Notes: generated by a model not told the origin, from the letters alone. Shown: positions 1-8,191, counted from the stretch's first letter. The stretch is 64,000 bases of DNA from Dyadobacter frigoris (GCF_005280585.1 NZ_SZVO01000003.1:310001-374000); one strand, 5' to 3'. Translations and numbers: made by a program.

Positions 1-152
1 CCGAGTTGTTCCATCTTCTTCATACGCACGTGCACTGTACCACCGGACACAAATACACGCTTTCCGATCTCCGTATAGGGTAGTGCAGCATTCTCGATCA
101 GCAATGACAGAATTCTCAAATCAGTGCTGTCTATATCTGAATATTTTTGCAT
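1..152 (-). CDS. Lrp/AsnC-family transcriptional regulator, N-terminal part
   Basis: The first 50 or so codons of a gene that runs off the left edge. The start is the ATG at 150-152. The translation begins MQKYSDIDSTDLRILSLLIE and continues with NAALPYTEIGKRV and TVHVRMKKME, which is the winged-helix HTH of Lrp/AsnC proteins (the D-x-x-D-x-x-I-L-x-x-L opening is diagnostic). Lrp/AsnC proteins are small dimeric or octameric DNA-binding regulators with a C-terminal ligand-binding RAM domain, which lies outside the window. The AT-rich stretch at 160-255 separates it from the divergent tRNA-like gene and should hold its promoter; Lrp proteins often autoregulate there. Family call is firm; ligand and targets cannot be read from this fragment. 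Confidence 0.88.
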   Translation of the reverse strand, partial: MQKYSDIDSTDLRILSLLIENAALPYTEIGKRVFVSGGTVHVRMKKMEQL

Positions 153-261
153 TTAGGGGTTTTTTGTTGAAGGAATCGCAACTTATTTAAGCAATTTATA
201 AAAATATCGTAAATTTTTCGATTTTTTTATGCAAATATTTTATATTTAAAACTTAACCCCT

Positions 262-269
262 TACTTTTG
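262..269 (+). promoter_or_regulatory. -7 box of a Bacteroidota promoter for the tRNA-like gene
   Basis: TACTTTTG matches the Bacteroidota sigma-A consensus TAnnTTTG exactly and sits in an AT-rich upstream stretch. A start about 7 bp further on (near 276) would give the tRNA-like gene at 329 a leader of some 50 nt. Confidence 0.6.
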
Positions 270-328
270 CAGTGTGGTTTCCGGGAAAACAATTTATTTG
301 AAAGTTTGGAATACACAAAATATCACAT

Positions 329-490
329 TGTAGGGTGATGAAATTGGCAGCCATGCCCTCCTGTCTCGGGGGTGGTGAATCAGGGAAAAACACGGTATAA
401 TGCCGACGAGAGTCGACTGGGGTGGACCACCAACAGTATTTTGTATCGAGGCTAACCGCACCGTGGGTGGTTCGAATCCCCCTCCTACAG
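329..490 (+). tRNA. tRNA-like RNA: Leu-like class II body, GTC anticodon, ~93-nt variable region
   Basis: A cloverleaf can be folded by eye. Acceptor stem 329-335 pairs with 483-489 (7 bp, last one G-T), followed by discriminator G490 and no encoded CCA. A 3-bp D stem (338-340 with 352-354) encloses an 11-nt loop with the GG pair, closely like tRNA-Leu. The anticodon stem is 356-360 with 368-372 and the loop CTGTCTC carries GTC at 363-365. The T loop TTCGAAT (471-477) closes a stem 466-470/478-482 with one mismatch (T468/C480). Between anticodon and T arms lie 93 nt (373-465) instead of the usual 4-23; these fold into a 6-bp stem CACGGT/ACCGTG (391-396/460-465) holding a 4-bp hairpin with GAGA tetraloop (404-415) and another hairpin (417-436). 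G34, U35, C36, C38 and G73 are AspRS identity elements, so aspartylation is possible (inference). Position 37 is T, where a purine is normal. Confidence 0.6.
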
Positions 491-500
491 CAAAAAAAAC

Positions 501-531
501 TTGACAAGCGATTTTTTTCGTAGTAGTTTTA
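501..531 (+). promoter_or_regulatory. Candidate promoter just after the tRNA-like gene
   Basis: TTGACA at 501-506 and TAGTTTTA at 524-531 (7 of 8 to TAnnTTTG) are separated by 17 bp, a plausible Bacteroidota promoter. The only thing downstream on this strand is a terminator hairpin at 566, so it would make an RNA of about 65 nt, unless it is chance sequence inside the tRNA-like trailer. Confidence 0.35.
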
Positions 532-565
532 TTTGGTTTTTAGTTTGTTGATGAAGTGTAATTTG

Positions 566-603
566 ACACGCGGGTTCATTTTGAAGCCTGCGTGTTTTTT
601 CTT
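566..603 (+). terminator. Rho-independent terminator of the tRNA-like transcript
   Basis: ACACGC at 566-571 pairs with GCGTGT at 590-595 and the stem continues inward (GGG/CCT). A run of T, broken by one C, follows. On the other strand no T run follows, so it serves the plus strand. Confidence 0.8.
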
Positions 604-705
604 TTTAAGACACAATACGCCGTTTCCTGCTCCCTTTGGCACTTTCGCTGATTATAATTCCCAAAATAATATACCTTTACAAGTCTTCTGGTTTTAATGA
701 AAAAT

Positions 706-1455
706 CTATTCTTCGTAGATCATTTTCCTCGTCATGCCCCCATCGATCACAAAATTGGTCCCTGTTATGAAATTATTTTCAGGATTTGTTAAAAATAAAC
801 AGGCTCTTGAAATGTCTTCCGGCTTGCCAACACGGCCTGCGGGATGCTGCTCGTGATCGGATATTTTCAGAGCTGAATAATCGCCGGTTTCTATCCAGCC
901 GGGACTTATCGCATTGACCATAATTTTATCTTTTCCGAGTGAAATTGCCATGGCGTGAGTAAGCGCCAGGATGCCACCTTTTGAGGCTGCGTAAGCTTCT
1001 GTATCAGGTTCGGACATAAGTGCTCTTGTGGACGCAATATTGACAATAGAACCTCCTCCATTTCCACGCATAACCTTTGCCGCTTCACGACTGCAAATAA
1101 AAGTGCCCCGGAGATTTGTATTGAGCACATAATCCCAATCTTCCAAATCCAGTTCATAGGGAGATTTGCTGCGGCCCAGACCTGCGTTGTTTACAAGAAT
1201 ATTTATTTCACCAAAAATCTCTTTCACTTTAAGCATTGCATTTACAATGTCTCCGGGTAAAGTCAGATCCACAATCTGCGTAAAAACTTCTCCGCCGAGT
1301 TCACGGAACAGTTTTTCTGTTTTTACCAGATTTTCTGCATCCCGGTCAAGCAATGCCAGTTTTGCACCTTCTTTAGCATAAGCGATTGCAATACTTTTTC
1401 CAATGCCTTTCCCGGCACCCGTTACAACTACAATTTTATTGTCGTATAAACCCAT
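706..1455 (-). CDS. Short-chain dehydrogenase/reductase (SDR), classical type
   Basis: A 249-residue NAD(P)-dependent oxidoreductase of normal length for the classical SDR family. Visible motifs: the Rossmann glycine motif TGAGKGIG at residues 12-19, NNAG at 89-92, the catalytic Ser at 142 and YAASK (Tyr155, Lys159). The PGWIET segment at 185-190 matches the usual PG motif after the active site. Asp37 at the end of the second strand (ALLDRD) favours NAD(H) over NADP(H). The substrate cannot be told from sequence; glucose or 3-oxoacyl reductase-like enzymes are typical relatives. It stands alone, followed by the hairpin of the tRNA-like gene and preceded by an unrelated gene, so context gives no pathway. 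Confidence 0.88.
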   Translation of the reverse strand: MGLYDNKIVVVTGAGKGIGKSIAIAYAKEGAKLALLDRDAENLVKTEKLFRELGGEVFTQIVDLTLPGDIVNAMLKVKEIFGEINILVNNAGLGRSKSPYELDLEDWDYVLNTNLRGTFICSREAAKVMRGNGGGSIVNIASTRALMSEPDTEAYAASKGGILALTHAMAISLGKDKIMVNAISPGWIETGDYSALKISDHEQHPAGRVGKPEDISRACLFLTNPENNFITGTNFVIDGGMTRKMIYEE

Positions 1456-1548
1456 TTCCTTCTACTTCAATTTTAACTTTATCAAAAATAATTATACCAG
1501 CACATTTTTTACATGCCAGGCATTCATTCAAATTGCTGCTATGCAAAA

Positions 1549-1593
1549 GTCGCTATATGAACAAAGACTTTTGCCTTTTGGTCATATAACGAC
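1549..1593 (-). terminator. Inverted repeat, probable terminator of the 1621-2769 gene
   Basis: The 12-nt arms 1549-1560 and 1582-1593 pair with one mismatch. Read on the minus strand the hairpin is followed by TTTTGC, a weak T run. It lies just beyond the stop codon at 1621. Confidence 0.5.
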
Positions 1594-1620
1594 TAATATT
1601 TTTACGTACCCGAATCTACG

Positions 1621-2769
1621 TTATTTATTTTCTATGGTTATTCCTTTCATATCTTCCAGTCTTGCCACAATTGCCCAACCAAAAAAATCGTTGGCAACGG
1701 CCATCAGTATTTCATTTTTACCTGCTTTGAATGGAATTGAAAATGAAGCATTCTCAATTGAACATCTTCCAAACGGTGCTTTCATCATAGGGCGGCCATA
1801 AGCGTTTTTATCAGTATAAAGGAAACGACCATTTAACATGACCCAAACTTCATCACTAAATCCCAAATTGATTTTTTTGTTCTGAGCTGATTTTGAATCA
1901 ACATTCAGTTTCAACCAGACCATCCTGCGTTTTTCACTCCCGCCAAATTTACGGGTCAGGTTAACCAGTCCCATTCTTTCAGCTGTAATAGTTTCCCATG
2001 TTTGATCAGGTTTTGGAATAAAATCATAACTAAAATCTACTTTTTCCGGTGTTTCAAAAGGTTTACTAACCTGCCAGTTGCGCAAATATCTCGGATCATG
2101 GGCAGTGAGATCCACGCCAGGAACGGCAGGTAAATTTTCAGTCTCATCCATTTTTATGACAAGATTTGAAATGACAGATTCTCCATCAAACCCGATCAAA
2201 CCTTTTGACGTATTGCCTTCCAGTCGTGGAATTTCCAGAACAGGCCGTTGCATATCATTCAGATAAGCGCGCATTTGCATGCCCGAAATCACAACTTTAA
2301 CATGATTCCATGTAGTCTTTTTCAAATACGCATTTCCCTGATATTGGCCCAATAAATCCCAAAGATTGACTCCGGAAATATGAGGGGCATACTGCACAAC
2401 ATCCATCGCTGTTGAATCCTCATAAGTACCGGTTCTGAAATAAAAACATTCATTTTCCAACTTGTCCTGCCAATGAAAATAAAGCGACGCGAACATAGGA
2501 TCTACCGGAATGAAATCGTATTCAATTGTACCATTTGAAAAGCTGGTATTTTTTAAAACCACCGTTCCGGCATTGGCAGAAATTTTCATAACTGGCCTGG
2601 AATCATAGGTTTCAAACTGTACTTTTCCGTTTTGAAATTCCCAATTTTCTGCGATCAAAGAAATGTTGATATCCGTCTTAACTGATACCAATGTCTTGGT
2701 TTTGTTTTTTTTCTGTGCAAAAATAACAAAAGGCAAAATGCTGAAAATGATTACAAATAAATGTTTCAT
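1621..2769 (-). CDS. Secreted protein with concanavalin-like (DUF1080-type) domain
   Basis: A 382-residue protein if translation starts at the ATG at 2767-2769, chosen because the next residues (MKHLFVIIFSILPFVIFAQ) form a clean signal peptide; an upstream in-frame start would bury it 30 residues in. Residues about 35-210 (ending around GLIGFDGESVISNLVI) look like the LamG/concanavalin-like fold of DUF1080 proteins, which bind or hydrolyse glycans in Bacteroidota. The C-terminal 130 residues (VWLKLNVDSK, VWVMLNGRFL) resemble a jelly-roll carbohydrate-binding module. It follows the beta-helix protein by 55 bp on the same strand, so the two are probably co-transcribed. No catalytic residues can be named. 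Exported location is likely; glycan function is inference. Confidence 0.7.
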   Translation of the reverse strand: MKHLFVIIFSILPFVIFAQKKNKTKTLVSVKTDINISLIAENWEFQNGKVQFETYDSRPVMKISANAGTVVLKNTSFSNGTIEYDFIPVDPMFASLYFHWQDKLENECFYFRTGTYEDSTAMDVVQYAPHISGVNLWDLLGQYQGNAYLKKTTWNHVKVVISGMQMRAYLNDMQRPVLEIPRLEGNTSKGLIGFDGESVISNLVIKMDETENLPAVPGVDLTAHDPRYLRNWQVSKPFETPEKVDFSYDFIPKPDQTWETITAERMGLVNLTRKFGGSEKRRMVWLKLNVDSKSAQNKKINLGFSDEVWVMLNGRFLYTDKNAYGRPMMKAPFGRCSIENASFSIPFKAGKNEILMAVANDFFGWAIVARLEDMKGITIENK

Positions 2770-2824
2770 GACTATTTGTTTATGGGTTTTATGAGAGGCT
2801 TGAAAATGAAAATGCTTTGGAAGA

Positions 2825-3850
2825 TTAATTTTGGGGATTGATAAAAATCCCGGCTCCAAGCTCTTTCCCTGCCGATTCCTTTGTTGGATTCAGATAATCT
2901 TTTGGTAAGCCATTTGTTTTAACCTCACTTAAAATCAAACTCCCGGATTTCCGGATCTGATTTTCTATGTGCTCATTTTTGTCGGCAGGGATAGAGCCAT
3001 CTTTGGCGTAATAACCCATATATCCATCGTTGTTAATGATCAGGGAATTGTTGAAAGTGTATTTTGGAAAAGTATTTTCTGCCCGCAACCAGAAATAAGC
3101 ACAATTTGAAACGATATTATTTTTGAAAATAAAATCAGAATTAAATGCTCCAAACCACACGGCAGCTTCATAAGCTCCGTAAATAATCGAATTAGTAAGA
3201 GAAAAATCGCTGATCGATTTGAAAAGAAGAAGCGCATTTTTGCAGCCATAAAAAATGCAATGATCCACATGCGTTCCCGCACCATGCGCCCAGATACTTC
3301 CCTGTATCGGAGCCGAATTTCGTTCTCCAATGAAATAACATTGAGAGATATCCAGCCCTTTCAAACTTTCATTTTCTCTGTTGACCGGGTAATAATATTT
3401 CACTTCCGGATTTCCATTCCCGATAAATTTTAAACCTTTTAGCGCAATGTTATTTGATGCAATTAAAAACCCGATGCTGTGAGGAAACTGCGTAACCGAA
3501 TTATTGGCCGACACCGATTGAATAACCGGCATTTTCGTAGGCTCCCAGTCTGCGTCATCCGGCATTACAGCTGCTTCGATGGTAAGCCAGATGGCTTCAT
3601 TTCGCATTTTATCAATAACAACCCTGTCTTTAAGAAGGTATAGTCCCGGTAATAATTTAATATGAATAGCCTCTTTACCCGTAAATCCGCCGGCCTGATC
3701 CAGCGCTTTTTGAATACTTGCCAATGGCGCCCGTACCGTTCCACCACCAGAATCATTGCCCTTTATTGCGTCAACGAAGATCGTTTGCGCACTTAGATTT
3801 TGAAAAAATAAAAACAGCAGAATCGTCGTCAAAGAAGTTACTTTGTTCAT
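2825..3850 (-). CDS. Secreted right-handed parallel beta-helix protein
   Basis: A 341-residue protein with an N-terminal signal peptide ending at LSAQ (about residue 22). The opening TIFVDAIKGNDSGGGTVRAPLASIQKAL is the start typical of DUF1565/pectate-lyase-like beta-helix proteins, where a short repeat per coil follows: GLKFIGNGN, GLDISQCYFIGE, HVDHCIFYGCKNALLL, SLTNSIIYGAYEAAVWFG and FIFKNNIVSNC are successive coils. Such proteins are polysaccharide lyases, hydrolases or binding proteins at the cell surface. No catalytic site is recognisable. It is the first gene of a likely two-gene unit with the 1621-2769 gene and is divergent from the membrane HTH protein at 3988. Confidence 0.72.
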   Translation of the reverse strand: MNKVTSLTTILLFLFFQNLSAQTIFVDAIKGNDSGGGTVRAPLASIQKALDQAGGFTGKEAIHIKLLPGLYLLKDRVVIDKMRNEAIWLTIEAAVMPDDADWEPTKMPVIQSVSANNSVTQFPHSIGFLIASNNIALKGLKFIGNGNPEVKYYYPVNRENESLKGLDISQCYFIGERNSAPIQGSIWAHGAGTHVDHCIFYGCKNALLLFKSISDFSLTNSIIYGAYEAAVWFGAFNSDFIFKNNIVSNCAYFWLRAENTFPKYTFNNSLIINNDGYMGYYAKDGSIPADKNEHIENQIRKSGSLILSEVKTNGLPKDYLNPTKESAGKELGAGIFINPQN

Positions 3851-3987
3851 ATTTAAAATATTTGTTACTTGATAAAAAGATGTTCGGCAGGAGTTAAAAC
3901 CTCTGAGACAAACCTAAGCCGGACGCTGGTTTTTTCTTTGTTCAAATACAGGTCAAGTTTTTTCAAGTTATACCAGACTGATTATCA

Positions 3988-5274
3988 ATGTTATCCGATA
4001 TTAGTGAACTATTGAGATGTAAGAAGATAATCGAGCAAAAGCTTGATTGGGGAGAAAGCGAAAATTGGCAAAGCACCGATTTCGAAAATCTCAATCAGCT
4101 AATTCTTGATGAAACGGGCATTTCACTGAGCATAAGCACGCTCCGAAGAATTTGGGGACGCGTGGAATACAATCACTTGCCAAGTGTAACGACTTTGAAT
4201 ACGCTGGCAAAATTTGCGGGCTACAACGACTGGCGAAGTTTTGTGAAACAATATGTCATTTCCAATTTAAATCAACCTGAAATATCTTTTGAGACAGATC
4301 GAAAAATTACGATACCTGGGAAAAAACTAGCCTGGATTTCCGGAGCAGTTTTACTTATTGGTTTAATCAGTATTCTTGCATTCCAAAATACAAGACAAAC
4401 GCAAAAGGAAAACTACACTTTTAATAGTCAACCGATTACAAGAGAGATTCCGAATTCAGTTATTTTCACTTATGACGCTTCGGATTCTCCGACAGATTCC
4501 GTGTTTATCCAGCAGTCCTGGGATGGAAGAAAAAGGACGCTGGTTGGTAAAAATCTGCACAAACACACTTCCATTTATTACGAACCTGGATTTTATATTG
4601 CCAAACTGATTGTCGGGGAAAAGGTTGTCAAGGAGCATAAGTTACTGGTTCCCACAAAAGGATGGCTTGGAACAATTGATGGAAAAAAGATTCCGGTTTA
4701 TCTCAAAGATGCTGAATTTATCAAACCGGATATCCTGCGATTGCCGGTTTCTGTCATTACAGAAAAAAATATTTCCATGCAGCCCGAACCTCCGTATGTT
4801 CATTATTTCAATGTGGGGAATTTCGAATCCGTTTCTCTAAAAAACTTTTCTTTTAATACAGAAATAAAACACGAATATCGGGAAGGTGCTGCGGCTTGTC
4901 AGATGGCAAGTATTACCTTGTTAACCGACGACATTCCGATTGTGATTCCACTTTCTGTCAAAGGCTGTGTTTCTGAATTAAATATGCTGAGCATAGATAA
5001 TTATATATCCGGAAAAAAAGCAGATTTATCCGCTTTCGGTGTAGATTTTTCTATTTGGAACAAAGTTTCCTGCAAAAATACAGGAGAGAAAATTCAATAT
5101 TTTGTCAACAATAAATTAGCGGCTGAATATCCGCTTCCTAAGCGGGAAATAAAAATTGTTGGCATATCGTATACATTTCAGGGAACGGGCGCAGTTAAAA
5201 ACGTAAGTTTAAGCAGTGGCAACAAAATAGTTTTCGAGGCATTCAATAACAAAATAATTCTATCAGCTAAATGA
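3988..5274 (+). CDS. Membrane-tethered HTH protein with extracytoplasmic beta-rich domain
   Basis: A 428-residue protein of a layout seen in Cytophagales. Residues 1-90 are a helical domain that looks DNA-binding (segments ISLSISTLRRIWGR, LPSVTTLNTLAKFAGYNDW, where helix-turn-helix geometry is plausible). One membrane segment follows at about 113-130 (AWISGAVLLIGLISILAF). The remaining 300 residues are beta-rich, with a PKD-like start (SVIFTYDAS) and a C-terminal portion resembling a concanavalin/LamG sandwich (IWNKVSCKNTGEKIQYFVNN). Its stop overlaps the start of the L,D-transpeptidase by 4 bp (ATGA), so the two are translationally coupled. A one-component sensor that reads the periplasm and binds DNA from the membrane is my inference; no member function is known to me. 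Confidence 0.6.
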   Translation: MLSDISELLRCKKIIEQKLDWGESENWQSTDFENLNQLILDETGISLSISTLRRIWGRVEYNHLPSVTTLNTLAKFAGYNDWRSFVKQYVISNLNQPEISFETDRKITIPGKKLAWISGAVLLIGLISILAFQNTRQTQKENYTFNSQPITREIPNSVIFTYDASDSPTDSVFIQQSWDGRKRTLVGKNLHKHTSIYYEPGFYIAKLIVGEKVVKEHKLLVPTKGWLGTIDGKKIPVYLKDAEFIKPDILRLPVSVITEKNISMQPEPPYVHYFNVGNFESVSLKNFSFNTEIKHEYREGAAACQMASITLLTDDIPIVIPLSVKGCVSELNMLSIDNYISGKKADLSAFGVDFSIWNKVSCKNTGEKIQYFVNNKLAAEYPLPKREIKIVGISYTFQGTGAVKNVSLSSGNKIVFEAFNNKIILSAK

Positions 5275-6902
5275 TTTTGAAAAACCTGAAAACACACGCT
5301 TTCGGATATCTTTGCACCTTTTTACTGGCGGGTATCGTATTTTCCTCATGCTCAAAAACCGAGAAAAAAGCACTTGCCGTCGCTGTACGCGATACGACGA
5401 TCACGGTAAAAAATTCCTTCACCGAATTATTCGTTGACAGCACCGAGCTGACCAGATTTCTGAAATCTTCAAAAAACGATAGCATTTCATCACAAATCCA
5501 GAGTTTTTATAACCACAGAAATTACCAGTTTGCCTGGTTTTTTCATGACGGACTTGCCGATTTTGCTACAACTTTTTTAGGTATGCAAAATGATTATATC
5601 CATTATTCCGGCGACAGCTCACTTTACAATCCCGGACTGGTTTCGAGAGTTGATTCTTTAAAACAACTGAAATCGGTTAACCCAAAAGATAAGTCCGTTG
5701 TCAATACAGAACTGTTATTGACGGAACAATTTTTCAAATATTCCAGTCGTGCTTATGCTGGCGATCACCGGATTAATACGCAGGAACTTGACTGGTACAT
5801 TCCAAGAAAAAAGATCAATACTGAAGGCTTTCTGGATTCATTGCTGAAAAATAAAGGAAAGAATTTATCAGCTTACGAACCAGTAAACAGACAGTATAAC
5901 TTAATGAAAGAGAAGCTATTAAGTTATTATCAAATTAATAAAGATGAAGAATGGCCGGCTTTAACCGCGGCTGATAAAAAGTATAAAAAAGGGAATAGCT
6001 ACGAAAATATTCCGGAAATAAAAAGACGGTTATTCGTGTTCGGAGACCTGGCAACGGCAGATTCTTCGGCGGTTTTGGATACAGCTTTGGTGAGCGCCGT
6101 AAAACATTTCCAGATGCGTTTCGGATTGAAACAGGATGGTCAGTTAGGCACCTCCTTTTTCAGAGAAATAAATGTCCCGATCCAGGAACGCATTCAACAA
6201 ATATTAATAAATATGGAACGTATTCGCTGGGTTCCTGCGCAGCCTGCAACCGATTATTTACTTGTCAATATCCCGGAATATAAGCTGCATGTATATGAAG
6301 AAGGTAAATTACTTTTTGATATGAACGTAGTTGTGGGTTCGGAAGCACACAGTACCGTAATTTTCTCAGGAACCTTAAATCAAATTGTTTTTAGTCCTTA
6401 CTGGAATATTCCGCCAGGTATTTTGAAAAAGGAAATTCTTCCCGGCATCAAAAAGAATTCTAACTATTTGGCAAAACATAATATGGAATGGAATGGCAGT
6501 TCGGTAAGACAAAAACCAGGACCGAAAAACTCACTTGGACTAGTAAAATTTCTATTCCCAAACAGCTATAATATTTATCTGCACGATACACCGTCCAAAA
6601 ATCTTTTCGGCGAATCCAGCAGAGCTTTCAGTCATGGTTGTATCCGGCTTTCTGAACCTAAAAAACTGGCTGAATTTTTATTGAGAAAAGACAGTACCTG
6701 GACCGACGAGAAAATCACAACTGCGATGAATCTGGGAAAAGAAAAATATGTCCGCCTGCGTGGAAAGGCTGAAATTCCGGTATTTATTGGATATTTCACA
6801 ACCTGGGTTGACCAATACGGAAACCTGAATTTCCGAAATGATATTTATGGTCATGATAAAAAAATGGCTGAGCGCCTTTTCAGCAAAAACGATCTTCTCT
6901 GA
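5271..6902 (+). CDS. L,D-transpeptidase (YcbB/LdtD-like), lipoprotein
   Basis: A 543-residue periplasmic enzyme that makes or modifies 3-3 cross-links in peptidoglycan, or attaches proteins to it. The N-terminus carries a lipobox (GIVFSSC, Cys27). Residues about 60-230 match the scaffold domain of YcbB-type enzymes, 240-300 contain a peptidoglycan-binding domain (AVKHFQMRFGLKQDGQLG), and 325-500 the YkuD catalytic domain with HDT at 438-440 and SHGCIRL at 454-460. Cys457 and His455 are the expected catalytic residues, so the enzyme looks intact. It overlaps the upstream membrane HTH gene by 4 bp and is followed by a strong bidirectional terminator. Coupling to a putative sensor suggests cell-wall remodelling under its control. 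Confidence 0.9.
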   Translation: MILKNLKTHAFGYLCTFLLAGIVFSSCSKTEKKALAVAVRDTTITVKNSFTELFVDSTELTRFLKSSKNDSISSQIQSFYNHRNYQFAWFFHDGLADFATTFLGMQNDYIHYSGDSSLYNPGLVSRVDSLKQLKSVNPKDKSVVNTELLLTEQFFKYSSRAYAGDHRINTQELDWYIPRKKINTEGFLDSLLKNKGKNLSAYEPVNRQYNLMKEKLLSYYQINKDEEWPALTAADKKYKKGNSYENIPEIKRRLFVFGDLATADSSAVLDTALVSAVKHFQMRFGLKQDGQLGTSFFREINVPIQERIQQILINMERIRWVPAQPATDYLLVNIPEYKLHVYEEGKLLFDMNVVVGSEAHSTVIFSGTLNQIVFSPYWNIPPGILKKEILPGIKKNSNYLAKHNMEWNGSSVRQKPGPKNSLGLVKFLFPNSYNIYLHDTPSKNLFGESSRAFSHGCIRLSEPKKLAEFLLRKDSTWTDEKITTAMNLGKEKYVRLRGKAEIPVFIGYFTTWVDQYGNLNFRNDIYGHDKKMAERLFSKNDLL

Positions 6903-6910
6903 TACTAAAT

Positions 6911-6939
6911 AAAAAAGCCAGCTCGAAGCTGGCTTTTTT
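6911..6939. terminator. Bidirectional terminator between convergent genes
   Basis: GCCAGC at 6917-6922 pairs with GCTGGC at 6928-6933, flanked by A6 on the left and T6 on the right, so it works on both strands between the L,D-transpeptidase and the PfkB kinase. Confidence 0.92.
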
Positions 6940-6964
6940 ATTACTATTTTTGGACGTTTATCAA

Positions 6965-7870
6965 TTACAATCCGAATTGCAAAACGTTAAATCTTTCAGC
7001 AATTCCATTCGTAAGTACTTCTTCAACAGAAGATGCGTCACCCGAAAACGGTCCCGAAGAACCTATTTTCAAAGTAGCCATAGCCGCTCCGTATTCTCCT
7101 GATTCCTCGATATCGCCGCCTTGTATTTTTTTGCTCAAATACCCTGCCATATAGGTGTCACCACAGCCAGTCGCATCGATAATTGCCGTTGGTTTGAAAG
7201 CTGGAATTTCATGGAACAATCCGTCTTTGAAAATTAACGACCCCTTACTTCCAAGTGTAATAATCACCTCCTGAACGCCCATATCGGCCAATGCACGTGC
7301 ACCTTCCTGAACATCTTTTCTGCCGGTAACTACTTCCATTTCATGCTCATTTGCTTTCAATATGGAAACATAAGGAAGCGCCTCTTTTTTATCAGTCCAA
7401 TCCGTATAAAACACTTTTTTGTTTTCAACATATCTCAGAAAGCCCTGAATATCAAGCGACACTAAACCTTTTGAAGCAAGTGATTTGATCAGATCAACAG
7501 AAATATCATCCGAAAGCAAAGGCCCCAGGTGATAGATTTTCGCGTCAATAGCAGGCATTACGGTAACATCAAAAGGTGCTGCTTTTTGCAAAACGTTTTG
7601 CTCTCTGTAATCCTGGTTTTCACTATAAATATTTTCAAAATAAACCGAATGCTCACTTGGTAAAGAATGTATTTCAATACCATCAGTACGCAAGCCGGTC
7701 ACAACATTCATTTCACTTTGCGCCAATGCCGTAATCAGCACATAATTGATATCAAATTGCTGAATAGCCTTCGAAAAATAGAAGGAAGTTCCGCCAGGCA
7801 TGTGTTTAACAGACTTGGTCGTTACTACTTTATCAAGCGTGATGTGACCTATTGTACAGATGTCATACAT
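6965..7870 (-). CDS. PfkB/ribokinase-family sugar kinase
   Basis: A 301-residue ATP-dependent kinase. The N-terminal PGGTSFYFSKAIQQF (residues 25-39) corresponds to the substrate-binding GG motif of the family, TLGSKG at 205-210 to the ATP-binding strand, and DATGCGDTYMAGYL at 232-245 to PfkB signature 2, in which Asp238 is the catalytic base. Length is normal. The substrate (ribose, fructose, nucleoside or an inositol-like sugar) cannot be fixed; the short N-terminus before the GG motif is shared by several kinases of Bacteroidota annotated only as carbohydrate kinase. The gene stands alone with its own promoter (-7 box at 7935) and terminator. Confidence 0.85.
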   Translation of the reverse strand: MYDICTIGHITLDKVVTTKSVKHMPGGTSFYFSKAIQQFDINYVLITALAQSEMNVVTGLRTDGIEIHSLPSEHSVYFENIYSENQDYREQNVLQKAAPFDVTVMPAIDAKIYHLGPLLSDDISVDLIKSLASKGLVSLDIQGFLRYVENKKVFYTDWTDKKEALPYVSILKANEHEMEVVTGRKDVQEGARALADMGVQEVIITLGSKGSLIFKDGLFHEIPAFKPTAIIDATGCGDTYMAGYLSKKIQGGDIEESGEYGAAMATLKIGSSGPFSGDASSVEEVLTNGIAERFNVLQFGL

Positions 7871-7934
7871 GATGTTCTAAATAATCGGTGTTAACAAAAT
7901 ATTATTAATGATAACAGCACTACAAAAGCAGTGC

Positions 7935-7942
7935 CAAATTTA
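7935..7942 (-). promoter_or_regulatory. -7 box for the PfkB kinase gene
   Basis: On the minus strand TAAATTTG fits TAnnTTTG. The transcript would begin near 7928 with GCACT...AGTGC, a small hairpin at its 5' end, 58 bp before the ATG at 7870. The rest of the 320-bp gap up to 8123 shows only a short GCCGG/CCGGC inverted repeat near 7970-7991 and no gene. Confidence 0.5.
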
Positions 7943-8122
7943 GTAACTATACCAAATATTTTACCATTGCCGGAAAAACCGGTAACCGGCTTTCATCTCA
8001 AACCAACAACATCGGTTTTGTTATAGTTCTTCAAAACGTACAAATACACCGTTCATTTCAAAAATTTTGTACTTTTCTACTTATCCTTCCTCAAAATTTA
8101 TCAAATAGTAGGATAAAAGCGA

Positions 8123-8169
8123 GAAAAAAATAAGCAGATCACGAAACACAAAGATTCCGTGATCTGCTT
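8123..8169 (-). terminator. Terminator of the SCO/copper gene cluster
   Basis: A 12-bp perfect stem (8132-8143 with 8158-8169) followed on the minus strand by ATTTTTTT. It ends the long minus-strand cluster that begins near 13705. Confidence 0.9.
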
Positions 8170-8191
8170 AAATATTCTTAAAATACCGCTT

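Noticed and set aside
373-465. Group I intron in the tRNA-like gene
   Set aside because: The 93-nt insert is too short for a group I core and lacks the conserved P, Q, R, S sequences. It also lies in the variable region, not in the anticodon loop.
400-504. 34-codon frame inside the tRNA-like RNA, tmRNA-like tag idea
   Set aside because: The end runs through T arm and acceptor stem, so the coding sequence would be fixed by RNA structure; tmRNA also lacks an anticodon arm and is larger.
253-507. 84-codon frame on the minus strand over the tRNA-like gene
   Set aside because: It covers the folded RNA, its amino acids are of no recognisable type, and the plus strand has promoter, cloverleaf and terminator.
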